64,000 nt of DNA from Odobenus rosmarus divergens. Lineage: Eukaryota > Chordata > Mammalia > Carnivora > Odobenidae. Positions 10,501 through 21,600 of the stretch are shown here, piece by piece. The notes under the pieces were generated by a model. The model made no database searches and had not been told where the DNA came from. It saw only the letters and a list, made by a program, of their open reading frames with translations. The stretch spans positions 2,682,931 to 2,746,930 of the forward strand of contig NW_004450481.1 of the NCBI RefSeq assembly GCF_000321225.1. Reading direction: 5' to 3'. The position numbers were made by a program, and so were the translations under genes. Each line of letters opens with the position of its first letter. The stretch's first letter is position 1.

Positions 10501-13500
10501 TTCTGCTCTTTCAACCACTGCTCCTTAAACTCCTTCCGCCACTTCTCAATCTCATTTCGTTTGGCTGCCAGGGGCTGGCAAGGAGGACAGATGGGGGTGT
10601 TGCCTCAGGGCCACCCGACCTTTCCGCTCCCTGCTACCATGTGCCTTTCATCCTCTGGACCCTCTCCCGGGTCTGCACTCTCACCCACCCACTGGCTCTC
10701 CACCTCATCCTTTCTAAAGCCTGGACCCAGAGATGCCAAAGCTCTCTTCCTGGGAACACTCAGTGCCTTGCCCCCATTCAAGTCCTGCAAACAAACAGAA
10801 GCAGTTTTGCAATTGCACAGGAAGCCTGGTTTGAATCTCTGCTGGGTAACCCTGGGCAAGTTCCTCAGCATCCCTTTGCCTCAGCTTCCTCATCAGCAAA
10901 ATGGCACTGATGGTTAAGTGCCTTCTCCCTGGGGAGGTGTGAATGGAATAGTGCATGCAGCAGGGCCCCCTCACCTGGTAGTAATCTCTTTTCTGCTGGG
11001 CCACTGTTTCCATGGCCAGGGCTCCCAGGCTGAGGTCGTGTTCCAGAAACAGGGTGTAGATGTACTGCAGTGGCATGTGGCTCTGGGGGGGGGGGGGGGG
11101 GGGAGAGAGGGAGGGTTGGTGTTGGAGGATGCTGAGGATCTAGGGGGTTAGGGCTGGGGTTCTGGAGGGGTCTGGTCATGGCTACCTGCTGGTGGATTGA
11201 CACCTTGCCAGCCTCGGCGATCTTCATGATGCTTTTGGCAAATTCTAGCTCTGGGGGGAGACAGCAGGGGTCTGAGTTGGGCAGGGTGTGGGCACTGCCT
11301 GGGGCCTGGGGCTGGGCAGAAGGGGTCCTCACCAAGGCTGGCTCTCTTCTCCGTCCAGGCCAGCAGCTCCTTGGCATAGCGGCTCCAGGTCTTGGCATAA
11401 TCCAGAGCTGCATCCACGCCCCCCGCGGTGCGAATGAGCCGCAAGTCCAGTTCTTCCCCTGGGGCAGGAGGGTGGACCTCTGACCTCTGACCTTCTGTGG
11501 CAGCTTTCCCTGAGCCCCAAGCCCGACCAGACCAGTGACCCCTATTCTACACTCTATGGCTCCCGCAAATACCCCTTTATGATCTTGTCCAGGTTGCAAT
11601 TTTATACTGATTCTCCACCCAGACTGGGGGCTCCCTGAGGGCAGGGGCTCAGCTCTTTCGTGTGTACTGCCGTGTCCCTGGTGTGCGGAACAGGCAGGGG
11701 GTGACAACTAGCTGAAGAAGGACTCCTTTCTGCCCCACACCCCACCCCACCTCAAAGCCCCCTACCTGTAAGGGGCGCAGGACCCTCCAGGGAGGGGCCA
11801 CTCCAAAGGCTGGTTTCCCTGGTCTGAGGGGGAGGGAGACAGCATTCAGGAGCAAGCAGGGCAGGGGCTTCAACCCCCTAGAGCCCCTCCCCCTGGAGAT
11901 GCCCTCCTCCCTGCCTCCTTGATCCCGCCCTTCACCTCAGTGGCTGTGGGGGTCTTGTCAGACTCTGGGTCTCCTGAAAGCACGGGGTCTCCAGGCAGCA
12001 TCTCAAGGGTCCTGGGAGGTAACGGTGTCAGGATGCCACCCTCCACCCAGTCTGTCTTGCTTAGGGGTGTTGGGGGCCCCCAGGGCAGTGTGAGTGATGG
12101 TCCTGGATATCATCTCTGTGACATCTCTTGTATCTGGGAGGTCTGAGTGGTTTGGGGGGGTGGGGAGGACCAGGTGTTTTTGTTTTTTTTTTTAATGGAA
12201 CTTGAGAGAGTGTGAAAGGTCCCAGGTGAATCTGGGGTTCACAGAGTGGGATTATAAGGATCTCAAATGTTTAAGGAGTCACAAGGATATATGGGGTACT
12301 AGGACCATTTTAGGGATTTCCAGTGGTTTTGGGGGGCTGAATTTGGGGATTTTTCAGGTGTTTTGGAAGGACCCATCTTAGACTTCTCAGGTTATTAGGT
12401 AAGTGGACCCAGATGTTATAGGTTCTTAATGAGGCACCTAAATGGTTAGGGATTTGGGGGTGGTCCAGGCTCAGACTCACACATTCCCCAGTGAGATCTC
12501 GAGGTTGTCCAGGCTCCGGAAGATGTCACTGTACCTCTTCCTGCTCTCTGGAGCCAGGGGTAGCCCTGGGGGAGGGGAATGTCATACATGGGCCAATCAA
12601 AGCCTCCCTCTACCCATGGAGGCACCGACACCTAGGCCCTTAGCCAGTTGTTTGGAGGCTGGGGAGAGAGAGACAGAGAGTGTTCTGGACCTGTACAGAG
12701 TGCGGGATGGGGGCGGGTGTCAGAGTCAGGACTGAGGCAGTGTGGCCTGGGGTGAAGCCAACTCAGGGCAGGCAGATGGACTCAGGCACAACCCAACACG
12801 GAGACAGCTGCTTAGAGGAACAGAGACACCCACACACACATGGGCCCAGAAGCAAAGCGACAAAACAGATGCCCCAGATGCAGCCACACTGTCCCTGGAG
12901 AGAGAGCCAGCTTGACAATAGAACCACATGGACCTCAGGCCAGACAGATGGAAATACACGTGGGAGAGACCGGCACAGAGCCTGTGGCACAAACACATAG
13001 GGGCAGACTGAAAGCAGAGGAACATAAAGACCGAATGACACTCGATATGCACAGCAGAGACACAAAGACAGCCGGAAATACAAGTCTCGGACCTTGCCAC
13101 ATTTCTGCCACAGCCCCCCTTCTAGGGGGCCCAGATCAGCAATGCCTCCTCCCCTGACTACCGAGGAGCCGAGTGGGGATTCTGCCGTGTCGCCCTCTCC
13201 ATCAGCGGTCATGACACCCCGCCCCCATTACAAATATCAGAAGCAGAAGCGGCCACTTCCCTTTCCTGGGCCCCCTCCCCCAGGCATCCGGGGTGAAGAC
13301 TCCAAAGGGGGAGGGGGCGAGGGAATGATGTTCTGAGCCCCTCTCGGCTTGGGGGTCCTCACAGTGGAGGATGCCCGCACCCCTCCCAATTCGAGACTCC
13401 TTTCCCCGCTCTCTGGACGGAAAGGGACAGGCGAGACCACTCAATTTAGGAAGTGGGGTACGGTTTGGGGAGGTCCCTCTCGGATCCCGTATCCCGGACC

Positions 13501-13525
13501 GCCTACCCGGCTCTGCTGCGTCCAT
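4575..13525 (-). CDS. GMIP: GMIP, GEM-interacting protein (F-BAR/C1/RhoGAP)
   Basis: Cytoplasmic RhoA-directed GTPase-activating protein that binds the Ras-like GTPase Gem. Coding exons 5' to 3': 13525-13507, 12565-12481, 12011-11936, 11823-11766, 11458-11333, 11250-11186, 11082-10975, 10574-10494, 10383-10213, 10123-9986, 9641-9445, 9124-9024, 8950-8861, 8503-8426, 8357-8203, 7983-7795, 7691-7554, 7452-7256, 6914-6524, 5149-5086, 4954-4575. All introns are GT-AG, phases agree, and the sum is 2907 nt (968 aa; human about 970). Domains: MDAAEP start, F-BAR helices at about residues 80-345, C1 zinc finger 490-533 (H490, C501, C504, C514, C517, H522, C525, C533 all present), RhoGAP about 545-755 with arginine finger R583 in GIYRVSGS and the NNLGIVFGP motif, then a Pro/Ser-rich tail ending in EAEDHL. 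No disabling change is seen. Alternative splicing cannot be judged. Confidence 0.96.
5860..6310 (+). repeat. LINE-2 3' end in a GMIP intron
   Basis: The right end (…GTAAGTGTTCAATAAATATT.. GTTGAAGGAATAAATGA) and the internal CTGGCTGTTCCCT..GGAACACC stretch match L2 3' sequence. It lies in the large intron between the 6914-6524 and 5149-5086 exons. The rest of that intron (5150-5860) shows nothing recognisable. Confidence 0.75.
7985..8190. repeat. GGTCA-rich degenerate tract in a GMIP intron
   Basis: At least nine GGTCA pentamers occur in about 200 bases, separated by G-rich spacers (AGGTCATAGGGTCAGGGAGG and variants). Similar but sparser tracts lie at 7080-7260 and 8630-8790 in neighbouring introns. 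It looks like a decayed minisatellite. Confidence 0.6.
10790..10960 (+). repeat. MIR SINE in a GMIP intron
   Basis: Contains the MIR core: a GTTTGAATC-type box, CCTGGGCAAGTTCCTCAGCATC and CCTCAGCTTCCTCATCAGCAAAATGG. Confidence 0.8.
11085..11103 (-). other. GMIP: Homopolymer C19 tract at a GMIP splice acceptor
   Basis: Nineteen consecutive G on the plus strand (C on the transcript strand) directly adjoin the CAG acceptor of the exon 11082-10975, so this homopolymer makes up the polypyrimidine tract. Confidence 0.85.
11590..11705 (+). repeat. L2 fragment in a GMIP intron
   Basis: Resembles the L2 3' region (GACTGGGGGCTCCCTGAGGG, then a CCTGGTGTGCGG-type remnant). Degraded. Confidence 0.5.
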
Positions 13526-13760
13526 GGCCCGGTCCGAGGATCTCTCGGCGGGGACCCGGACCGGGATGGGATCTCGCGCTGGCGGGGCCCTGCCCCGATT
13601 TCCTGCCGCGGCCGCGGCCGCCGCCGCCCGGGTTCCGCGTAGCCCCGCCCAGCGCAGGCTAACGCCCCACGACCAAACACGCCCCTGCTCAGCAGAGGCT
13701 CCGCCCCCGGCTACCCCTCGGCCGACTGGCCACACCCCAAGGCTCTACGCGCCCTGCCCG
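13330..13760 (-). promoter_or_regulatory. GMIP: GMIP CpG-island promoter and first exon
   Basis: GC- and CpG-rich sequence surrounds the GMIP start codon (13525-13523), including a (GCG/GCC)-rich tract at 13600-13635 and GGGCGGG/CCCGCCC Sp1-like boxes. No TATA box is evident. Transcription probably starts somewhere right of 13530; the exact start cannot be set from sequence alone. Confidence 0.65.
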
Positions 13761-15400
13761 AAACGCGGGAGATGCTGTGGGGCCCGGGATTCTAGTGCGA
13801 CCGTCCCAGACCTGGACACCCCATGGCTCCATGCCAGCCGGGGTTCTCCTCGCCAGATCTTTGCGCGGCCCCAAAGCCCCAGCACACTCACTGTCCGGGG
13901 CGCCTGTCCCTGGATCTTCTACACTCCGCGACGCAGCGACTTCCCTGCCCTGGGGCCTCTTGGACCCCTGAACCCACACGGGCTCCACTGGATCCATGGT
14001 GCCCCCTGGTGGAGAGGCCTGATGGCAAGCCTTATTCCAGTGGGATCTTAAGTTCCCCCAATGCTCTAGGGCTGGAGACCCCTGGTCTGGGGCAGCCCCA
14101 GTGACCTTGGAAGCTGGATCAGACTCTTGAAGCCCTCATTACAGTACAGCCAGAAGTGCCCCTAGCACCTCTCTCAGGCAGGGGACCACAGATCTCTGCC
14201 CCGAGCACCCCAAGTATCATTCCCAGGAAACAAATCCCAAGTCCAGAGTTCTTGCCTCCCGGTTGCCTCAAATTGTCTCAGGGATTCCAAGTGATCACAA
14301 CAGCCCCTCTGCCCGGTGGGTTCTGGCACCCCTACACTTCCATACACCTTAGTCTGTGTTCAGGGCCCATGTGACACTCACAGCATTCGCAGATAGTCCC
14401 TGCCCTTTCCCTGCTTTGGAACCCAGGGCTTTCCTTGGGCCGTGGGCCACACTCCTCCTGATGGGGAAGCTGGACACGGACAGACTGCTGAGGATGACCA
14501 AGGTGTGAAGATGGGAAAGGGTGGTGAGCCCCTCACGGATCAGCAGAGGTTGTCCCGTAGGCTGGGCCTGGATACCAGGCCTGAGATTTTCACATGCAGC
14601 TTGTCAGTTATAAAAATGCACCCATATCCCTAGTGGAATTTCTAGTTTGAAAGACAGATTTACCGGGCGCCTGGTTAATCAGTCAGTTAAGCATCTGCCT
14701 TCAGCTAAAGTCATGATCTCAGGGTCCTGGGATTGAGCCCCACATCAGGTTCCCTGTAGGGAGCCTGCTTCTCCCTCTCCCATCCATGCCCCTACCCATG
14801 CTCTCTCTAAATAAATAAAAACAAGTTTATAACTTTGCTTTCTAAAGTTCTTAGCTCTTGAGAAGGCAGGAAAATCTCCCATGGCCACGACTCTGCTCTC
14901 ATGCAGCCTACTCCACGAACTCCTGAGTTGCAAGGCGTACGTGCCCTCTGAAAGGAAGGGCAGAGCCAGGCTGCAAAGCTGGGCTGATAGGAGATGATGA
15001 ATGGCACAGGGCCACCTCAAGGGGGACCCCAGTTAGCACCTGCAACGATCTGCATTGAACTTCCTCACATCGAACACACGAGAGGAAGGAGTGCTGTTAT
15101 TTCACATATTACTGAACAGAAGAAAATGCCATTAATCCTAAAACCTTCCACCAGTGCCTAAGAGACCAGAACATGAAGCTCAGACACCACAGAAATAGGG
15201 AGGTGCTTGTCAAATTACGAAATATGCACAACTCTCTGGGGTTGGAGTTCAGCCCATCTAAGTGCTGAATATCTGGGTCCCAGGGGCTGTCGTTAATAAC
15301 CTCACGGCTCCTGGGGAGGGTGCCAGGACCCTGCTCGGTGACCACACAGCCCCACCGCGACCTGTTCAGTGGTGCAGACAAAGGTGGAGGCAGGGCTTCT
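13761..15400. other. Spacer between GMIP and ATP13A1
   Basis: About 1.6 kb between the GMIP promoter and the ATP13A1 polyadenylation site. Apart from one diverged Can-SINE (14664-14823) I see no gene, RNA or conserved motif in it. Confidence 0.6.
14664..14823 (+). repeat. Can-SINE, diverged
   Basis: Diverged head (GGGCGCCTGGTTAATCAGTC), then the TCATGATCTCAGGGTCCTGG body and an AAATAAATAAAAAC tail. Confidence 0.85.
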
Positions 15401-15418
15401 TAAAATGGTGGATGCGGC

Positions 15419-15424
15419 TTTATT
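15419..15424 (-). terminator. ATP13A1: ATP13A1 polyadenylation signal
   Basis: TTTATT on the plus strand is AATAAA on the transcript strand, about 185 bases after the ATP13A1 stop codon. This gives a short 3' UTR of about 200 nt. Confidence 0.75.
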
Positions 15425-15606
15425 TATCAAAGGGGCCGGCCCAGGGCTGGTTCTGCCAGCCAGGCCCTCAGGTGGCCGTGGGGTGGTCCCAGCTCAGCTC
15501 AGTCCTGGCGGCAAGGCCGGGCCTGCCTCGCCACGGGAGCGGTGTTCCCCCTTGGGGCTCCTGCCCAGTGGCACCGACATGGGTAGCAGGTGCCGGCACT
15601 GCCATC

Positions 15607-18600
15607 TCAGGAAGGCACTTTCAGCTTCGGGGTCCCCAGGAAGAACTGCAGGACACGGTCGGCCAGGAGCGCCAGGCAGAAGTCCAGGAGCAGGACCTGG
15701 GCGATGACGAGCTTGAACTGCGGGGCAAGGAGCACTGGTGAGCTGGGTGCCTGCAGACGGGCCAGGCTGAGTCCTGGGGCCACACCCACTGGGCCACTCA
15801 CCTCCACGGGGATGTCCACGAGGCCAAACTGACTGTTGAAGTCGGGCGAGGAGCCAAGGAGCAGGCCCACGATGGCCAGGAGCGACACGGCCAGGCTCCA
15901 CACTAGGGGCCTGTTCTCTGGCAGGCTCTCCATGAACGGTGGGCCCTGTGGGGACAGATGGACAGACAGTCATGTGCTGCAGGGGCCAAGAAAGTGGGCA
16001 GGGCGAGTTCAGGCAAGGGCTGGGCCTCACTTTGTAGTTGATGGCAAAGGTGGCCATCTGCATGGCCATGGCCATGATGTACACGGTGCTGTTGACCAGG
16101 CTCGGCTCAAACTCCTTGTACAGGTCCACAAACTGCTCGTGCCTGCGGCGACACAGAGGGCACGGGGCTACCCTCTGAGCCCCACCACCCCTGCGCAAAG
16201 CCAGGCTTCTGCCTGGCCGACCCCACCAGTCAGGCCTTGGCTACCCCAGGGCAACTTCTGCATGTGCATCCTCCCGCACCCTCCCCTGGGAGCGCCCTGC
16301 CCCTCCCCAAACCCCAGGCTGGGCCAGCACTCACTTCTCGGGGCTCCGGGCCTGGGCCTCGCTGTACAGGTAGACGAGACTCAGGAAGTGCACACAGAAC
16401 TGCAGCACGACCGTGAGGATGGTGTACAGGTTGAAGATGTTGGGCAGGGGTCGCTCTCGGGAGAGAGTCTTGAGGGGCTGTAGTGGCAGGATAGGGAGTA
16501 AGGGTCCAGGCTCACCCTGGGCCTACCCCCGCCCCCTCCCCCGCCCTCCTAGCAGGGCTCGGGTAGAGAGCAGTCACCAAATCCTGGAGGTTATGAGTTA
16601 GCACCAGACCCCAGAGCCCTGCTCGTTCCCCAGCCCCTTAGCCGAGATGATGCCACCACACCCTCGCTCAAGGCCTACGCTCCACATAGCAGCCACAGGG
16701 TGTTTATAAAGTTCACCTCCTTCCCCTTGTTCTAGAACAAACCAAAGCCCTCCCTGGGACCCAATGGGTGCTCAGGGTTGACACAACCCACCTCCACCTC
16801 CTCCAGGCACCAGGTGCTCCTTGCATCAGTCCATGCCTACTTATGGCCCTTCTGGCTACCTCCTGGAAGGTTCCCTTGTTCCTTATGCATCACACAGGCT
16901 CCCCTGAATGATCCCGAGGCTGTCCCCTGTAGCCTGTGACCCACTTTGTATTTTTCATGACACTGAACACTTTCTGAGTGGTCTTAATAATCATTTCCCC
17001 ATCTGTCCTCTCTTTGCCTGTGGGCTCTGTGTAGCCCACCTGAGACCCCAACTGGTGGACAGTGCTGGGGCCCGAGTTGTGCCACTCCAGGGAGCCTCGG
17101 CGTGCACCTGCTCTGTCCCCTGATCCCCATCTGTAACGTGGGGATGACAGTTCCCACCCCGAGGGCTGCTGTGAAGACGAATGGATGACAAGCGGCGGTG
17201 CCTTCAACAGTCCACCCTAGCTGGCCCAAAGAGGCAGATGGTACTCCTGGGCTGGGGAGGGAGCCCCTGCTTTGCCCGTGGCTCAGCCCACCTTGGAGCG
17301 GGAGATGAAGAGGAAGCAGCCAGCCAGCAGCAGCCCCTGCAGCGTGGCCTGGAAGTCACTGAACTTGACGCCCTCCAGGTAGAGAACACTCTGGCTATAG
17401 GCCAGGATGAGGGCATTGAGTGCCAGGATCTTGAACATCTGCAGCGTGGTCACCAGTGTGCAGCGGCCCTGCTTGATCACGTGGCAGACTGTGGGGGGGG
17501 GGGCATGGGAAGGGAGGAAGGTGTGGGCGTGGGGGCCCATCAGGATGGGCATGGGGGAGGCACTGGGGGTGGGACTCACTGCACTGGATGGAGGAGAGCT
17601 TGGAGGTGAAAGGGGCAGCGATGCTGGCGTCCCCCAGCTTCACGATGGGCGTGCTCTCGTCCTCGAGCTCCCGCAGCACCTGGCTCAGGCGGTCCTGTGG
17701 GGCAGGCGGCAGGGATAAGCCCTGGCCACCAACGGGTGCTGGTGTCCCCCACCTCCTGTGACTCACCCGCTGGGAGGCCAGCTGCTCCTCGGGAGGCGGG
17801 AGCCCCAACCTCTGCTTGGCCGCCCTGGAAGTGGCCCGGACGCTGCTGCTGCTGCTCAGGACAGGGCTGTCTCGGGGCCGTCGGCGCCGTTCAACAACTC
17901 GCTCAGGGGCATTGGCCAGGAGGGCCACACCTGGGGGGAGGTACGTGAGTGTGTGTCTGGAGCCTAGAGGGAGCCTGTCACCCCAGGCCTGCTGGCCCTG
18001 TGCTGAGTGAAGCCCAGTGCGGAGCATGGAGTGGGGTGTCTGCTCACAGGAGCCAAACCTCCCCATCTCAGCTGATCTCCCCACGGAGTGCCTCAGAGAG
18101 CATTCTATCTTAACTTTCTACATTTAGAAAGCAAAACCCAAATACACGGAACTGATTTCCAGGGTTGCCTGGGTGGCTCAGTCGGTTCAATGTCTGCCTT
18201 CAGCTCAGGTCATGATCTCAGGGTCCTGGGATTGAGCCCCGCATCGGGCTCCCTGCTCAGCGGGGAGCCTGCTTCTCCATCTGCCTCTGCCCGTGCTCTC
18301 TCTCTCTCACATAGATAAATAAAATCTTTAAAAAAAAAAAAAAGAGACCAAACTACTCCAGTGGTTTCCAGGCCTGGCTGTGTATCAGAATCACTTACAG
18401 GTCAAGTGAAACAAANNNNNNNNNNNNNNNNNNNNNNNNNNNNNNNNNNNNNNNNNNNNNNNNNNNNNNNNNNNNNNNNNNNNNNNNNNNNNNNNNNNNN
18501 NNNNNNNNNNNNNNNNNNNNNNNNNNNNNNNNNNNNNNNNNNNNNAAAAAAAAAAAAAAAAGCTGATTTCCACGGTGTATTGCCAAGGATCACAATTCCA

Positions 18601-21600
18601 GGACATAATAGTCAATTAATAAAGCAGTTAAGGATTTGGAAGGCACTGTAAGTAGGTCATATTTTTTTTTTTTTAGAGAGAAAAAGCGAGCGTGTATGTG
18701 TGCCCTCAACAGCATGCATGTGAACAGGGGTGGGGGTGGGGTGTGGGGAGGGGAGGGGTAGAGGGAGAATCTCAAGCAGACTCTATGCCAAGCCCAGAGC
18801 CTGACGTAGGGGCTTATCTCACAATCCCGAGATCATGACCTGAGCCACAATCAAGAGTCAGATGCTTAACTGACTGAGCCACCCTGGTCCCCTGTCAGGT
18901 TGGTCTTTTAACATCAACCTGATGACTACATTCTGTTGACAGAAATCCAAGGCTATAAATGGCTGGCAAATGCTTCAGCTTCCATTTGTGCATCCCCACT
19001 TGTCCCATCTCTCCCTGGCCTCTGGCCTCAGCCCCCACATGGTCCCCACACGGTGCCGGGAGGCCTGAACAAACCAAGCTGTGTCTGCCACCTGGAGCCT
19101 CCCTGGCTCCCTATGTTCCCAGAAGCTCTGGTGCCCTCCCACCCCCACCCCCGCACTGTTCATCAGATACCCGTGTCCCCTCCAGGCCTGCGGCTCCTCA
19201 GATCCCCAACCCCACTGGAGCCTGCCCCATCCCCTCACTGCCTCCTCAAAGAACTTGCTCAGTGACGTGTCTCTGACACTAAACCTGTGCTGGCAGAACA
19301 GCGATGGAAGAGACAGTCTATCAGCTCGCAGGACTCACCCACGTCGGCATGCTTCAGGGCACCCACGTCATTGGTGCCGTCGCCACACATGAGGGTCACG
19401 TAGCCCAGCTCCTTCAGGCTGGTGATGACAAACTCCTACGTGCGCAGAGATGGGCTGAGTGAGGGCTATGTGCTGCCCCCAGGGCCCTGCCTGCCCCCTG
19501 CCTCCTCTGTACACACCTTCTGTTTGGGGGCCACACGGGCGAACACCTGCACGTGGGGGATGAGGCGAAGCAGCTGCTGGGGGTCCTCAGCCTGCAAGTG
19601 GGCCAGGCCATCGCCCGTGAGGCACAGCGCATGCTCCAGGGCCAGCGCCTTCGGGGAGCCCTTGGCCAGGGGCAGCACGACACTGCCATCGATGGAGCGC
19701 CACTCACAGAGTCGACCTGCAGAGCCAGAGCCCAGGGCCAGGGAGAGGGGTTCACAGCAACTCCCCGTCACGTGGACCTCACAGAAGCCGTCCCAGTCTC
19801 ATCTCTCTGAAGCACCTTCTTGGTTCTCACCCCTTTATCCCTACCAATCCCTGTCCACACCTGCACCCTAGACGCCAGGAACCCCACAGATGTTCACAGA
19901 ACCCTCCGACACGAAGGATTCAAGAACCCAGAGCCTTGGCCACTGACCTGAGACCACATGATGGTCAGATTCAAACCCTGACAACCTAACCTCAGGAGCA
20001 AGGCACCCCTGACCCTGGGGCCTGCCTGAAACCCTGCTCTTCCAGGATCAGGGCCCCCTGAGTCACTTCCTTGGGCCAGACCCTGCTTGCCAACCACTTC
20101 CTCTTTCTAGATGGCTGGCCCAGGCAAGGATGCTGAGTGATAAGCGTGGCTAAGGGAGGCCTTCCGGCACTGCACGGCTCATCTGGGCTGTCTTGGCTAG
20201 GAGGGAAACCAACCTCCACCTGGCTTTTACTGTGGCCGTTTTGTTAAAGCATCACCTGCCAATCAACAGTCCCAATAGCCACCTCTGGGCCACCTGCCTA
20301 TGATCCCTGGGCTCTGCAAGAGCCTAGTGCTTGGAGCTGAGACAGAGATCTGGGACCAACAGTGCAGACTAGGAGATGGGCTGGGAAATTCTAGAATCCA
20401 GCACAGTTCCAGAAGCCAGCACCCTCCTCTGACCTGCAGCCTGGTGACACTCCAGTGCATGTGGCTCCCCAGCCAGACACCAGCCCTTGGCGTCTGACAG
20501 ACCCCATACTCCACCAGTTGGGAGGTCAGGGGCTGGATTTGCTCCTCAATTGGTTCTACTCTAGGGCACTGGTTACTCAGGAGTGGCCAGAGGCCATGAG
20601 CTCTGGAGTCAGGACATCTGGGTTCAAATCCTTAGTCACAGTGTCACTTGAGTGACTGAAGTAGGTGAGTTTACTTCTATTTCCTTGTCTGTAAAGTGGG
20701 GGCCCCAACAGCAGACCTGTTCAATTTCCTCCTATGTGGTGCGGGGATGATAAGGCCTCCCATATGCAGCAGAGAGACCAACATGGTAACACATACCAAG
20801 CTCTTTGCCTGGGGTCTGGCCATGCTGAGCACGAGCACCAACATCCCCGTGCTTAGGAGGGGAGCCCTTGCCTCACATAGGCAGCCTGCCAGGCCCAAGG
20901 CAGGCGGGAGGACAGGAAACATGGCCCGGTCTGACGAAAACCAACCACCCCGGTTGTCAGTTGTCACTGATCCCAGAGCCAGTGACTTCCCGTATGCTGC
21001 TAGGACACGTGGGTGTGGAGCTCCTTGGCTAGACGGCCCCAACTTGCTGACAAGGCAAGGCCGTGTTCCACAGGCTGGTGTCACAGGTCCTGGATGACAC
21101 TGGGTGTGTTCGCTCAGGCCTGAAATGCCAGCGGGCCACTAGACAGGGGCTGTTCTTGCATTCAGGGTCCCCCCAGCCTATGGCCCCATGGTCCCTCACC
21201 TTTCTCCACGGGAGGCTGCAGGATCAGCGTTTGTGCCTTTTCAATGAAGTGCAGCTCCTGAGCCACGTGGCAGGCAGTGAGCGGGTTGTCACCTGTGATC
21301 ATGACCACCTGAGGAGAGGACAGAGGCTCCATGGGGCAAGGCCCAGCAGGTCAGAACTCCAGCCTGGAGACCTGATGGCTGAGGCCCTCTAAAGAAGGCC
21401 ACAGAAGGAGGTGTTGGCCCCAATGCAGAATGGGCTTCCAGGGGCCACAATCCTCCCCAACCTGGTGGTGTTTTATGCAAACGATACATGTATGTGTGTC
21501 TGAAAACACCCACAGCTTTTATTTGCAATATAGACTAAAAACCAGCCATTAGCGTGGACCCTCTTGGCTTGGTAGCTACCCCAGGCAGAGGGGGACAGAC

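Noticed and set aside
10865..11707. 280-codon minus-strand frame over GMIP
   Set aside because: It reads through introns and exons of GMIP; only the spliced exon segments are protein-coding.
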